DNA of 28,022 nucleotides from JBAXTZ01 sp037129925 (GTDB lineage Bacteria; Bacillota; Negativicutes; JBAXTZ01). Every line of letters begins with the position of its first letter. Within the stretch, counting starts at the first letter, position 1. The notes beneath the pieces were generated by a model that worked only from the letters and a program-made list of their open reading frames with translations, was not told the origin of the DNA and ran no database searches. The DNA lies in NCBI GenBank assembly GCA_037129925.1, contig JBAXTZ010000041.1, forward strand, positions 1-28,022. The letters are read 5' to 3'. Both the position numbers and the translations under genes were made by a program. Shown here piece by piece: positions 1-8,233 of the stretch.

Positions 1-11
1 TCGCCTTCCAT

Positions 12-31
12 CCCACACCTAAAGGAGTGGG
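12..31. other. short hairpin at window edge, IS200/IS605-end-like or terminator
   Basis: CCCAC and GTGGG arms enclose an ACC-TAAA-GGA core, followed on the plus strand by CTTTCTCGG. The arms pair perfectly with one internal mismatch. The look of the segment (hairpin, then GGGCTTTCTCGG) reminds me of the terminal hairpins of IS200/IS605-family elements, but no transposase or TnpB is present on the visible side. It could also be a weak terminator for whatever lies to the left. It sits just past the stop codon of the M48 protease gene, without a T-tract on that strand. Confidence 0.3.
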
Positions 32-56
32 CTTTCTCGGCTGACGTTCTCGTAAC

Positions 57-1007
57 CTATCGGTTTTGAAATATAATTTCGTTTAGCGGAACTGTATTTT
101 CACAGTTGTTGCTTGCGTATTTTTTTATATTTTTGTCAACGTTCATCAATCTTTTGTAAGTTGATGGATGTGTTGAAAACATCGAATCCCAAAAACCTAT
201 ATCGCCGTGTTTTTCTAGTTGCTCCTGAAAGAATGAGTGTAGTTCAGCACCACAACCGATTTTTACTGCAAATTCGTCTGCGGCATGTTCGCAGTTGCGG
301 TAATATATCTTGTTAGTGAATGCCAGAGTATCGTTAAAGATCAATGTGAAACAGAAGGTTAGCAACATCCACACTAGGGAAAGCAGATTAAAAACAAAGC
401 CTATAAGGGGTATTTTGGAGAAAATATTCAGTGTCTGGAACACCGTACCAATAATCCATTGAACGAACATTATCGGTAAGCATAGACACATTAAAATGTA
501 ATTGAAACTGCCGTGTCCGCTAACTAGATGTCCTAGTTCGTGGGCTAATATTCCTTTAATGATTTTCTGGTCGGATTTTAGTAGTCCGGTATTTATGGAT
601 ATGTTGTTTTTGCCGATTGCGAATGCATTTACCTTTTTATCAAAATGAACTAATAGATTGAATTTATCGGCGTCCAGTCCGGCTTGCTGGCATAGTGACC
701 GCAAATGAGGCTTGCTTTGCGCTTCTAAAATTGCTGTCTGTTTTTTGTAGCCGTTTAAATATAATATTCCGCTTATGCCTATCTCAAATTTGCCCATTAA
801 ATATAACGGAATAAACCATATAGCGCTAATTATTGCTGTATAAAACAGAAATGATGGTATGGTTAAATTTGGTAACATTGTTTCCACGTAGATTCTATTC
901 TCTAGCGCTATTTTTGTTATTATCACTAGCGTTAAACCGAATAACACTGCTCCATTAAGCAGTATTGCCATAATAATTGTTATCGTTTTTGTAATGTAAC
1001 TCAACAT
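57..1007 (-). CDS. M48 family (HtpX-like) membrane metalloprotease
   Basis: A 316-residue integral membrane zinc endopeptidase. The start is the ATG at 1007, which has GGAG five bases upstream; an open frame extends to a GTG at 1043 but without a ribosome site. Two hydrophobic segments lie near residues 5-32 and 50-72. The zinc motif HELGH is at about 156-160, and EHAAD at about 240-244 supplies the third ligand. Two further hydrophobic stretches (about 165-190 and 200-230) lie between them, as in HtpX/Ste24-like proteases. Family members degrade misfolded or specific membrane proteins. The gene follows the trb operon but is separated from trbL by a terminator hairpin, and there is little room for its own promoter, so it may be expressed by read-through. 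A role in pilus or channel turnover is only inferred. The family call is firm. Confidence 0.9.
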   Translation of the reverse strand: MLSYITKTITIIMAILLNGAVLFGLTLVIITKIALENRIYVETMLPNLTIPSFLFYTAIISAIWFIPLYLMGKFEIGISGILYLNGYKKQTAILEAQSKPHLRSLCQQAGLDADKFNLLVHFDKKVNAFAIGKNNISINTGLLKSDQKIIKGILAHELGHLVSGHGSFNYILMCLCLPIMFVQWIIGTVFQTLNIFSKIPLIGFVFNLLSLVWMLLTFCFTLIFNDTLAFTNKIYYRNCEHAADEFAVKIGCGAELHSFFQEQLEKHGDIGFWDSMFSTHPSTYKRLMNVDKNIKKYASNNCENTVPLNEIIFQNR

Positions 1008-1046
1008 TTTTTCTCCAATAATTTTTGCTGACCCATTCGACACAAA

Positions 1047-1088
1047 AAACCTGCCGTGTCATATGGCATCGATTGACGCGGTAGGTTT
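1047..1088 (-). terminator. Rho-independent terminator after trbL
   Basis: Two 15-nt arms (1047-1061 and 1074-1088) pair with only two G:U positions around a 12-nt loop. Reading on the minus strand, the second arm runs into six T residues. It sits 25 bases past the trbL stop and ends the traD-trb operon before the M48 protease gene. The same hairpin without a T-run on the plus strand is not expected to terminate there. Confidence 0.8.
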
Positions 1089-1112
1089 ATTGTGAAATCG
1101 TTGGTTGGTATT

Positions 1113-2369
1113 TTACTTTGCCCAGGGCGGTGTATGGGCGGCTGCAACCGAACTTGAAACTGACTTTACTGCCGCTCCCGCTGCTGCTGCCGCCGTAGCA
1201 CCAAGGCTTGCACCGCCTGTTGCTGCTGCCGTTGCGGCTTCTTTCATGGCGCTCACTGCTTTCCCTGTTCCCGCTGCTATGCCGCCTGCCTGAGTCGCGG
1301 CTTGCCCTGCTGCTCCGGTTGAAACTGCACTGCTCGTTACTCCGCCTGCTGAAAGCGATGGTGATCCTGATAGGAATCCTGATACGAAGGAGGGTATTTC
1401 TCTTATCATTTGCAAGAATATAAACGCTATTATTAATTGGCCAAACATCAAGCCGAATGTGCCGAAATCTGCGCCTGTTGTATCTATCTTTGTAGCAACG
1501 TTTTTTAAGTGCGCTAAATATAAGCCGCCGATTGCTCCGGTTACCATTAGTTTTATTGCTGCTCCAAATATCCCTGCTATCGCTTTTTCTCCTAAAAACT
1601 TTAACTGGTCGATAACGCTAAATGGTAATAAGATTATGGCGCACGCAGCAATAATAAAGAACTCTACTTTGGCGATGATTACCGAGGTTGCGAATATTAC
1701 AACTGTTACCATAAACACTATCAACGCCGGTAGTAACATTAAGAACTTCAAGATGGTTCCTAGTCCTTCCGCCATAATACTTAGCACGCTACCCGAGGCA
1801 AGGACGTTGTTGAATGCTTCAGCAAAGAAATTCCATCCTGTGCCGATGATACTTAAGGGGTTATTTATTACGTCAGCAGCGCCGCTTATTCCGCTTATTA
1901 GCGCCGGCGCTGTTGTTGTGAATGAATTGTAAATCCAACTGGATATTATTTCTGGCAGGCTGCCAAATATGTAGACCCAAAACCCGATTTTTATGAGTTT
2001 TTTAATTACTACTTTTAGGTTGTCGGGATTGTCGATGTTGAACATTATTGCGATAATGAAATCAATTGCCAGTAAAATCATTAGCGTGGTCTTAGCGCCG
2101 GAAGCTATTGTTCCTAGCCGACCACTTCCCCCGTCCATGGTCATTGCATTTACTGTAGCTACTACCCCTAAATCAAGGCTGTTTCCTAGTTTTGCCGATT
2201 CGATTCTGGCGGCTTCCATTTTCTTGTTGCCGGCGTCTATATATATTTGAGCTTGATTATCACCGCTGATTGCGTAAGTGATTGTAGGTAGAGCAAATAT
2301 TGTCAATATGAACACCAGGAGCGTTGCGGTGAGAGTTTTCTTAGATACCACAATTAACACACTTTCCAA
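1113..2369 (-). CDS. trbL: TrbL/VirB6 family inner-membrane T4SS channel protein
   Basis: A polytopic membrane protein of about 418 residues. After an N-terminal signal-like hydrophobic segment (about 10-33) come several transmembrane segments (about 93-112, 125-145, 208-250, 262-285, 318-338), then a PSLSAGG motif near residue 355 and a long Ala/Gly/Ser-rich tail, all typical of TrbL. TrbL/VirB6 forms part of the inner-membrane translocation pore. The frame opens at TTG (2369), overlapping trbJ by 29 nt; GTG at 2351 is an alternative that gives a cleaner signal sequence, so the exact start is open. It is the last gene of the traD-trb operon. Confidence 0.85.
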   Translation of the reverse strand: MESVLIVVSKKTLTATLLVFILTIFALPTITYAISGDNQAQIYIDAGNKKMEAARIESAKLGNSLDLGVVATVNAMTMDGGSGRLGTIASGAKTTLMILLAIDFIIAIMFNIDNPDNLKVVIKKLIKIGFWVYIFGSLPEIISSWIYNSFTTTAPALISGISGAADVINNPLSIIGTGWNFFAEAFNNVLASGSVLSIMAEGLGTILKFLMLLPALIVFMVTVVIFATSVIIAKVEFFIIAACAIILLPFSVIDQLKFLGEKAIAGIFGAAIKLMVTGAIGGLYLAHLKNVATKIDTTGADFGTFGLMFGQLIIAFIFLQMIREIPSFVSGFLSGSPSLSAGGVTSSAVSTGAAGQAATQAGGIAAGTGKAVSAMKEAATAAATGGASLGATAAAAAGAAVKSVSSSVAAAHTPPWAK

Positions 2370-3060
2370 TCATCATGCTTCCTGCTGCTGTTCCGGCTCG
2401 CTCGGCGGCTGCCATATCGTTGTCGCGTTTGGCTTGCTCGGCTTTCAATTCCCGTAGTTGCTCTTGTTGTCTGAGTTGACTGTCGTTTGCTAATACGGTG
2501 TTTATTCGTGTCAGGCTATTGTTTGAGATCGCTGCCATTTTTATTGAGGCTTGTAATCCTGCCAAGGTGCCTGTGGCGTCGTCGCCTGCCATCATTATTT
2601 CTTTGATACTGTTTACATCGTTTGCGGTGGACATTACTACTCCGGTTGCATAGGCGCTGTTTTTTATTGAGTCGGACCAGGATTGCAGGTCGCTATATAT
2701 TGCTTGATCACCATATATTTGCGCGTCGGGGTGGGCTTGGTTCCAATCTTGGGAGAAATTAATATATTCTTCTGTTGAACCGGCTGCGGCGTTTTGTATT
2801 CCAACTAATGCATCTAGTTTTTCAAAAACGTCGCCGTTTATAACTTGTTTTACTGCATTAGATATAGCTACAGCGTTTTGAGCTTGATATAAAACTGATT
2901 GCAGTTCCAGTTGAATTTCTTTTGCCTGATTTGCAAGATTTGTTGCCCAACTGATATTCGCCGACGGGTCTATTACTACCGTTGGTATGCCTTCCGCAAA
3001 TGACACTATACCGAAAATTGTGCTTATTACAAATGCTGCAACGACAATTAACTTTTTCAC
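2341..3060 (-). CDS. trbJ: TrbJ/VirB5 family periplasmic T4SS protein
   Basis: A 239-residue exported protein with a signal peptide ending near residue 22 (FAEG) and a mostly alpha-helical, Gln/Ala-rich body, as in TrbJ/VirB5 proteins, which are minor pilus-tip or assembly components. The GTG start at 3060 overlaps the trbE stop by one base (TAGTG), indicating translational coupling. The order trbE-trbJ-trbL is common in P-type systems with rearranged trb operons. The C-terminus carries a CVNC pair, whose meaning is unclear. Identity rests on position, size, signal peptide and composition, and less on strict motifs. Confidence 0.8.
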   Translation of the reverse strand: MKKLIVVAAFVISTIFGIVSFAEGIPTVVIDPSANISWATNLANQAKEIQLELQSVLYQAQNAVAISNAVKQVINGDVFEKLDALVGIQNAAAGSTEEYINFSQDWNQAHPDAQIYGDQAIYSDLQSWSDSIKNSAYATGVVMSTANDVNSIKEIMMAGDDATGTLAGLQASIKMAAISNNSLTRINTVLANDSQLRQQEQLRELKAEQAKRDNDMAAAERAGTAAGSMMIGKCVNCGI

Positions 3061-5519
3061 TATGCAACCACCCTTTTCGTTAGTTTGTTATAGCGCTCCA
3101 TTGGTTGATTTAACCCTTTGTATCGTAGCCAGTGTAAGTTAAATTCGTCTTGTCCATGTTTTTTAACTATTTCCAAAGCATGCTTTTGCTCATCGGTTCG
3201 ACTTGCTGCTATATAAGCTATTGCCAGTTCTTTTAATGCTAACTCAAATACTCGCGAACCTTTTTCTGATTTGTAGTAATAATGGCGCTTTGGTACCATT
3301 TGCATAGCGATTATGTTTATCTCGGTATCGTTTAAGCCAAATGAACGATAGTGTTCTATCGCATGACTTTCTAACGCATTGGGGTTGGGTAGGAATATTT
3401 TCGTTTTGCAGTTATCCATAATTGTTGGCGCTATTACACTGCTGTTAACGTCCTGTAGGCTTTGAGTGGCAAATATCACGGATACATTTAGTTTTCTTAA
3501 AACTTTTAACCATTCGCGAATTTTGTCTGCGAATATCGGTTTATCTAAAAACAACCAACATTCATCTAATATCAACAGGGATGGCTCTCCGTCGTTTTCC
3601 TCAAACTTTACGTCTAGTCTGTGAAATAGATATTGTAACGCTACTGTTACCGCACCTTTCATTTCCATGAGTTTTCCCATTTCAAATACTATCCATTTGC
3701 CTAGTTTTAATGAGTCGGCGTTTGCGTCAAATAATTTCCCGTAGATGCCTTCTTGCGTGAATGGTGTCAATGCGTTTCTGAGTAGCGGGTTTTGGATTAA
3801 TAACTTAAATCCGGTAAGTGTGCGCTGCTCTATGGGTGAATTTGCAAGTGATACCATGGCGGTGTGTATCGAATCTTTTATATCCGGGTTTATCTCTATC
3901 CCTTCTCCTGTAAGTAGTTCAATAATCCAGTCTTCTGCCCAAGCTTTCTCGGAATGTATATGAATGTTTGCTAATGGCTGAAATGCCAGGTCGTTGTCGT
4001 CGGCAGCCAGGTCGTAATATACGCCGTTTACACCATAGGTTAATACCCGACTGCTTCCACCTTTATCAAATATATATACGTTGCTGTCTTTATATCTTTT
4101 AAATTGCGCGGCTATTGTGCTTAGTAATACTGATTTACCGGCGCCTGTTGGTCCAATGACCATTGAATGCCCTACCCCGTCTACGTGCAGGTTTAACCTG
4201 AATTTTGTTGAACCGGTTGTCGGCGCATATAGTAGCGGATGATCGTCAAAATGTTGGTTTCGTTCTTCTCCTGCCCATATTGCTGATAGTGGCATTAAAT
4301 GAGCTGCTGTTATTGATGTTAATAGAGGCCTGATTACGTTATAGCGCGGAGTGCAAGGTATGCTGCCAATCCATGCCTCTAAAGCATTTAGTTTTTCCAC
4401 AAAAGCGATGAAGCCTAAGTTGTTGAGTGTTTTTTCAATTAGTCGCGCTTTTTTATCAACTTCTTTTTCTGATGCGTCTAAAATAGTGATTGTGCTGACA
4501 AAATATCCTGAGTTGACGAAATCGCCGTTTATTAGTTCTATAAATGTCTGACATTCCCCAGCTTTGTCAATTGCGTTTGTATCGGTCGCTAACGACTCTC
4601 GACCGGTAAATATTTCTGTTGTCAGTGACGCAAAGCTTTTTCGTTTACCAAACCATTGTTTCATTAACTTTTCGCCTTCTTTGACGGCATCTTCTTTGGA
4701 TAGCGGTATATATCTCGTTGTCCAACGATATTCAATGTTGAGCCGGTTGATGCAGTCCATTAAACCTGGCTCCGTGAAAGCCGGAAACGAACGGAGTGAT
4801 ACTACCCGCAGGTGTTTGTCTGCCAACATTGGGGCTTCTCCTGCTATCAATGGCGAATCACATAACATGACATCCAGATAATGCGGTATTGTAGGCGTTT
4901 TAACAACGTGATGTTTAGTTGATACTGTTGAATGTAGATAAGTTAAGGTTTCATCTGCATCTAATATCTTAGCGTCTAAAAATGAATCGCTAAACATATC
5001 GAATACTCGTAATACTTCGTTTTTGAAGTGATTAATGTGACCGTTTAAGATTTCTCTGTCTTTGTCGTTTAGTGTTTTATTGGTTTTCGTTTTTTCTTTT
5101 TTCTTGAAAAAATTGCCGATTTTCTGTTCGCTGTCTGAAGGCGGCATCCACATTAATGTGCAGTAATATTCGCTTTCGAAATGTTGACCGCTTCGGAACA
5201 GACCCCGTCTTTCTTCGTCAATCATAAAGGATATTGCGTCCGGGAACTCACTTGTTGGATAAAATGTGTTTTTCCGGCGAATTGCATCAATATATACTGC
5301 CCATCCTTCGTCGAGGCGTTTTAACGAGTTGTTTACGCGACTTGTCATGTTGGTTAATTCGCCTTGGGTAGCGCTGTCTAGGTCGTGACCTCGATAGCTA
5401 AAAGTGCATTGTAAACTGCCGTCTTTGTTTACTACTATTCCAGGCTCCCACATGTATGCCCATTGAACCATATCGAATAACTTGGCAGGGCGTTTTCTAA
5501 ATTCGCGTAAATTAAACAT
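3060..5519 (-). CDS. trbE: TrbE/VirB4 family T4SS ATPase
   Basis: An 819-residue protein of the usual VirB4/TrbE length. The N-terminal domain (CagE/TrbE/VirB4 region, about 1-420) is followed by the P-loop ATPase domain, with Walker A IGPTGAGKS at about 455-463 and Walker B LLILDECWLF near 647-656. An ATQSLQD motif after Walker B matches the family. It energises pilus assembly and substrate transfer at the inner membrane. An ATG start at 5519, preceded by AGGAG, follows trbD by 8 nt. The sequence is intact. Confidence 0.95.
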   Translation of the reverse strand: MFNLREFRKRPAKLFDMVQWAYMWEPGIVVNKDGSLQCTFSYRGHDLDSATQGELTNMTSRVNNSLKRLDEGWAVYIDAIRRKNTFYPTSEFPDAISFMIDEERRGLFRSGQHFESEYYCTLMWMPPSDSEQKIGNFFKKKEKTKTNKTLNDKDREILNGHINHFKNEVLRVFDMFSDSFLDAKILDADETLTYLHSTVSTKHHVVKTPTIPHYLDVMLCDSPLIAGEAPMLADKHLRVVSLRSFPAFTEPGLMDCINRLNIEYRWTTRYIPLSKEDAVKEGEKLMKQWFGKRKSFASLTTEIFTGRESLATDTNAIDKAGECQTFIELINGDFVNSGYFVSTITILDASEKEVDKKARLIEKTLNNLGFIAFVEKLNALEAWIGSIPCTPRYNVIRPLLTSITAAHLMPLSAIWAGEERNQHFDDHPLLYAPTTGSTKFRLNLHVDGVGHSMVIGPTGAGKSVLLSTIAAQFKRYKDSNVYIFDKGGSSRVLTYGVNGVYYDLAADDNDLAFQPLANIHIHSEKAWAEDWIIELLTGEGIEINPDIKDSIHTAMVSLANSPIEQRTLTGFKLLIQNPLLRNALTPFTQEGIYGKLFDANADSLKLGKWIVFEMGKLMEMKGAVTVALQYLFHRLDVKFEENDGEPSLLILDECWLFLDKPIFADKIREWLKVLRKLNVSVIFATQSLQDVNSSVIAPTIMDNCKTKIFLPNPNALESHAIEHYRSFGLNDTEINIIAMQMVPKRHYYYKSEKGSRVFELALKELAIAYIAASRTDEQKHALEIVKKHGQDEFNLHWLRYKGLNQPMERYNKLTKRVVA

Positions 5520-5527
5520 CTTTACTC

Positions 5528-5776
5528 CTAAACGTCGTAGTAATCTTTTCGATTTATGTATCGTTTGAATATGTCAAAGAAGTATGGATCCTTTTTTGTT
5601 ACTTTGACAAATGCTATGTGAATAATCAGGTTTAGCGGTATCAACCACCATATATGCATTCCTACTAAAAATACGGCTGCTAATGTTCCGTTTAAATAAA
5701 ACACTTCTCGCGGTACACCTGCCATTAATATTTTTTCTGTAAATGCTTTGAAAACAGGAACTCTGTATCCTTCCAA
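5528..5776 (-). CDS. trbD: TrbD/VirB3 family T4SS protein
   Basis: An 82-residue inner-membrane protein. The N-terminus reads PVFKAFTEKILMAGVPRE, close to the P-x-x-x-A-L-T-R-P-x-L-x-x-G-x-P-R-E pattern of TrbD, followed by LNGTLAAVFL, two hydrophobic stretches (about 28-42 and 44-58) and a basic DPYFFDIFKRY tail. VirB3/TrbD proteins bind the VirB4/TrbE ATPase, and here the gene directly precedes trbE, as in RP4. AGGAG is present upstream of the ATG. Confidence 0.9.
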   Translation of the reverse strand: MEGYRVPVFKAFTEKILMAGVPREVFYLNGTLAAVFLVGMHIWWLIPLNLIIHIAFVKVTKKDPYFFDIFKRYINRKDYYDV

Positions 5777-5801
5777 TTTCTTCTCCTATTGTTTGAGTCG
5801 G

Positions 5802-6161
5802 TTATTGCAGTCCTTGACTCGTTGGTGCAAATAGCGTCGTTACGATTGATGCAGCTCCAACGGCAATGGCTCCTCCAAATACAACTTGAACGGCTCGTTT
5901 GGCAAATCCACCCATTTCACCAAATGCCAATGCTCCGCCGGCGCCGATGATTGCTAATATTATTAGCGTTGTTGCTACCGGTCCGCTGATGCTTGTCGCT
6001 ATCATTCCTAATGGTTTTTCCCATGCCAATCCGGCTGCTGAAGCTGGTTGATTAAAGATTGCACTGAAGCCAAAGTTCATTGCTACCATTAGTGATATGT
6101 TTACTAGTGCCGCGCCGAGCGCCTTGATGTTGATTTTCCCTTTTAAGCTTAATGATTTCAT
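5802..6161 (-). CDS. trbC: TrbC/VirB2-like prepilin (second copy)
   Basis: A 119-residue prepilin. It has a long basic leader with a hydrophobic segment and a predicted cleavage after QPASA (about residue 42), giving a mature chain that starts AGLAWEKPLG and has two hydrophobic helices (about 60-80 and 90-108) joined by a short loop containing FGEMGG. That is the VirB2/TrbC pilin plan. It lies between the other pilin-like gene and trbD. The W-E-x-P-L and A-F-G-E motifs are shared with the upstream paralogue, so the pair arose by duplication or diverged for different roles. This copy looks the more typical pilin. Confidence 0.88.
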   Translation of the reverse strand: MKSLSLKGKINIKALGAALVNISLMVAMNFGFSAIFNQPASAAGLAWEKPLGMIATSISGPVATTLIILAIIGAGGALAFGEMGGFAKRAVQVVFGGAIAVGAASIVTTLFAPTSQGLQ

Positions 6162-6202
6162 TTTCTTCTCCTAATGTTTTCATAATTTTTTTGCTGTTCT
6201 TA

Positions 6203-6547
6203 TTACTGTCCAAACCATCCTGAAACCAGTGAAGTTGCGTTCATGGCTACCGCTCCGCCAAATACTATCTGTAAGCATTTTTTAGCTATGCCGTGACTTT
6301 CGCCGAAAGCTAACGATATTCCGGATCCGCAAATAGCTAGTACTGTCATTGTTGTGGCTACCGGTCCGCCTAAGCTATCACGAATTGTTGCCAAGGGGCT
6401 TTCCCAAGCAAATACTGCGTGTACTTGATGTATGTTTTCGCTTATTGCTGTCATTGCAAAATTGACCGCTAGTATCCCTAGCGCTTTGCCTATTGCCGGC
6501 GCCCGCTGGCGAAATATGATTCGCCATTTTAAGTTATTGGGTTTCAC
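6203..6547 (-). CDS. trbC: TrbC/VirB2-like prepilin (first copy)
   Basis: A 114-residue paralogue of the pilin gene immediately downstream. The N-terminal leader is unusually basic (WRIIFRQRAP), with a likely cleavage after VHA (about 44); the mature part then begins with FAWESPL. The two-helix hairpin with SLAFGESHG in its loop and a C-terminal VVFGG-like helix matches TrbC/VirB2. It differs from its neighbour by extra Cys residues and a shorter tail. Either both are pilin subunits of a mixed pilus or one is specialised; the sequence cannot decide. Confidence 0.85.
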   Translation of the reverse strand: MKPNNLKWRIIFRQRAPAIGKALGILAVNFAMTAISENIHQVHAVFAWESPLATIRDSLGGPVATTMTVLAICGSGISLAFGESHGIAKKCLQIVFGGAVAMNATSLVSGWFGQ

Positions 6548-6561
6548 AACATCGCTCCTTG

Positions 6562-7593
6562 TTATACTAATTCTTTATAGGCATATCCGTTGTTTTGAAT
6601 AATGTTGTCGTTTTCTTCATGCTCGAATGGCGGATATACTTCGATTATTTCTTTTAGTCGCCGTCCATATGTTGATACGCCTTCGTTGTTTGTGTATGTG
6701 CATTTTTCGATATATACGATGATGTTTACCGCCCGGGCAATTGTGTTTTTTTGCGCGGTAATTGAAGCTTCCATGACTAATTCTTCTAATCGTTGTAGTC
6801 CGGCAATTGCACTGTTGGCGTGTACGGTAGCAATTCCCCCCGGGTGTCCTGTGTTCCAAGCTTTTAGCAACGCTAACGCTTCCGGTCCACGTACCTCGCC
6901 GACGATTATTCGGTCTGGTCTGAGGCGCATACATGATTTCAATAGATCGTTCATTGTTACTTTGTTGGTTCCGTTATTGAATACTCGCATTATCACTGAA
7001 TCTTCAGCTGAACATTGTAGTTCTAAGGTGTCCTCAATTATGATTACCCGGTCTTTTGTTTTGGATATTTCTTCAATGATTGCATTGGCTAATGTTGTTT
7101 TTCCGCTCCCTGTGCCGCCTACGATTAATATGTTTTTTCGTGTCTTTACAGCTTCTACTAGCGCATTATTTTGTTTCTGGGTCATTATGCCTTGGTCAAC
7201 ATAATTATCTAGTGTGAATATGTTGATGGCTTTTTTGCGAATTGAAAATGCCGGATTTGCCACTATTGGCGGTAGTATTCCTTCAAAGCGATTGCCACTT
7301 CCGGGTAGTTCGGCTGATATTGTAGGGTTGTTGTAGTTGCAAATTGCATTTGACCCGGAGGCTACTAATTCGATGATTTTTTGTGATTGCGTTTTGTTGA
7401 TTTTCACTCCGGTGTACTCGCGCCCTTCTCCTAGTCGCTCGACCCATAATTTGCTGTCGGGGTTCAGTAGTATCTCGATTACCCGGTCATCGTTCAGGAG
7501 TTTGTTTATTTCGTCGCCGAATGAATGATATAGCATCTGCAACAACTGGGATTGGTTATTGTTTAGTTGATTTGGTTGTCCTTGGTTATTCAT
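6562..7593 (-). CDS. trbB: TrbB/VirB11 family T4SS hexameric ATPase
   Basis: A 343-residue cytoplasmic traffic ATPase. Walker A GGTGSGKTT lies at about 159-167, the Asp box IIIEDTLELQ at about 184-193, Walker B RPDRIIVGEVRG at about 225-236, and the His box GHPGGIATVHAN at about 249-260, all in the family order. VirB11/TrbB acts at the inner membrane with VirB4 and VirD4 during pilus assembly and DNA transfer. The ATG overlaps the traD stop by 8 nt, so the two genes are translationally coupled. The N-terminal 20 residues are Asn/Gln-rich. Confidence 0.96.
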   Translation of the reverse strand: MNNQGQPNQLNNNQSQLLQMLYHSFGDEINKLLNDDRVIEILLNPDSKLWVERLGEGREYTGVKINKTQSQKIIELVASGSNAICNYNNPTISAELPGSGNRFEGILPPIVANPAFSIRKKAINIFTLDNYVDQGIMTQKQNNALVEAVKTRKNILIVGGTGSGKTTLANAIIEEISKTKDRVIIIEDTLELQCSAEDSVIMRVFNNGTNKVTMNDLLKSCMRLRPDRIIVGEVRGPEALALLKAWNTGHPGGIATVHANSAIAGLQRLEELVMEASITAQKNTIARAVNIIVYIEKCTYTNNEGVSTYGRRLKEIIEVYPPFEHEENDNIIQNNGYAYKELV

Positions 7594-7960
7594 TGACTTT
7601 TTTGGTTAGTGTATCAATATCGAATTCTTCGATTAATTTATTTATGTCTATTTCGCCGGTTTTTTTGGATTTTGGTTTAGCTAGTTCAGCCGAGCCGATT
7701 TGCTCTAGTTCTTCTGATAAATGCGGTTTTTCATCTAATGTTTGCTTGATCCTCAATAAACAGCCCATAAATAGTGGTTTGCTTAGTGAGTCTAATCCGG
7801 ATTTCACGACTAATCCGCCATATTCAATTAACGATCTAGTTCGGTGTTTACGAGATAACAGCGCGGCTTTTTTTTCGAATTCAGCTGCTTTTTCTCGAAG
7901 TTTGGCGGCTTCGCTAATTAGATATTCGGGAGTTGTTTCTTCTGTTTTTTTGGCTCGCAT
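7586..7960 (-). CDS. traD: TraD-family small conjugal transfer protein
   Basis: A 124-residue soluble basic protein. Residues about 10-38 form a charged coiled coil, followed by RKHRTRSLIEYGGLVVKSGLD (about 37-57). This matches the R-x-x-R-T-R-x-L-I-x-x-G-G-L-V-x-K-A-G-L signature of the small TraD/MobC-like proteins of Ti-type plasmids (distinct from the F-plasmid TraD ATPase). The 60-residue acidic tail is longer than in Ti TraD. It opens the trb operon, directly behind a copy of the shared tandem-site promoter, with AGGAG eight bases before the ATG. The exact biochemical role of this family is poorly known. Confidence 0.75.
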   Translation of the reverse strand: MRAKKTEETTPEYLISEAAKLREKAAEFEKKAALLSRKHRTRSLIEYGGLVVKSGLDSLSKPLFMGCLLRIKQTLDEKPHLSEELEQIGSAELAKPKSKKTGEIDINKLIEEFDIDTLTKKVNE

Positions 7961-7989
7961 TTTTATATCTCCTATCTAGTTTTGTTTTA

Positions 7990-8023
7990 ATTATAGTAGG
8001 GGTTATTAACTGGATATTAACGG
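7990..8023 (-). promoter_or_regulatory. regulon promoter 1 (traD-trb operon)
   Basis: Read on the minus strand: half-site TTAATA, 5 bp, a second TTAATA, 8 bp, then a perfect TATAAT -10 box (plus-strand positions 7990-7995). The hexamer at a 17-bp distance from the -10 is AATATC, a poor -35. A transcript would start about 20-25 nt before the traD ATG. Three other promoters in the window share this exact geometry. Confidence 0.8.
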
Positions 8024-8062
8024 CTGGATATTTATGGGTTTATTTGTGTTATAAAATTGAAT

Positions 8063-8091
8063 AAGCACCCCGTTCCGAAGAAGGGGTGCTT
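8063..8091 (-). terminator. hairpin terminator after the GNAT gene
   Basis: Perfect 9-bp arms AAGCACCCC / GGGGTGCTT enclose an 11-nt loop. The minus-strand copy runs into CTTATTCAATTTTA, a loose T-rich tail. It separates the GNAT cassette (stop at 8234) from the next operon's promoter. The tail is weak, so termination may be partial; on the plus strand nothing needs terminating. Confidence 0.6.
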
Positions 8092-8120
8092 AATTCAGTT
8101 GTTTATGGTGGGAGTGATTT

Positions 8121-8157
8121 TGGTAATTGCATTCTGTAATGCGCGGTTTGGTAACGG
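8121..8157. repeat. dispersed non-coding repeat, copy A
   Basis: The stretch starting GTAATTGCATTCTGTAATGC is about 85% identical over roughly 38 nt to a stretch at 9461-9497; similarity then fades into GGAGAT..TTC..TTAAA.AAT. The first part can fold as GCATT-CTGT-AATGC. Both copies lie in the intergenic segments flanking the GNAT cassette and have no open frame. Function is unknown. Confidence 0.5.
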
Positions 8158-8233
8158 TTAGGGTTTTGAAGAATCGCGAAAGAGTTACCAGGAGATATTC
8201 GCTTAAATAATCAACGGTAAAAACTGCTGTTTT

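Noticed and set aside
1..56. Remnant of a tnpB or guide RNA of an IS200/IS605 element
   Set aside because: Only a hairpin with a similar look is visible; no transposase-related coding sequence lies in the window, so it is kept as an uncertain hairpin only.
6602..7204. Plus-strand 200-residue frame opposite trbB, and the minus-strand alternative frame 6617-6934
   Set aside because: Both lie inside the clearly coding trbB gene with intact ATPase motifs and are shadow frames.
7521..7979. Plus-strand 152-residue frame opposite traD
   Set aside because: It mirrors the traD gene, has no ribosome site and covers the traD promoter.
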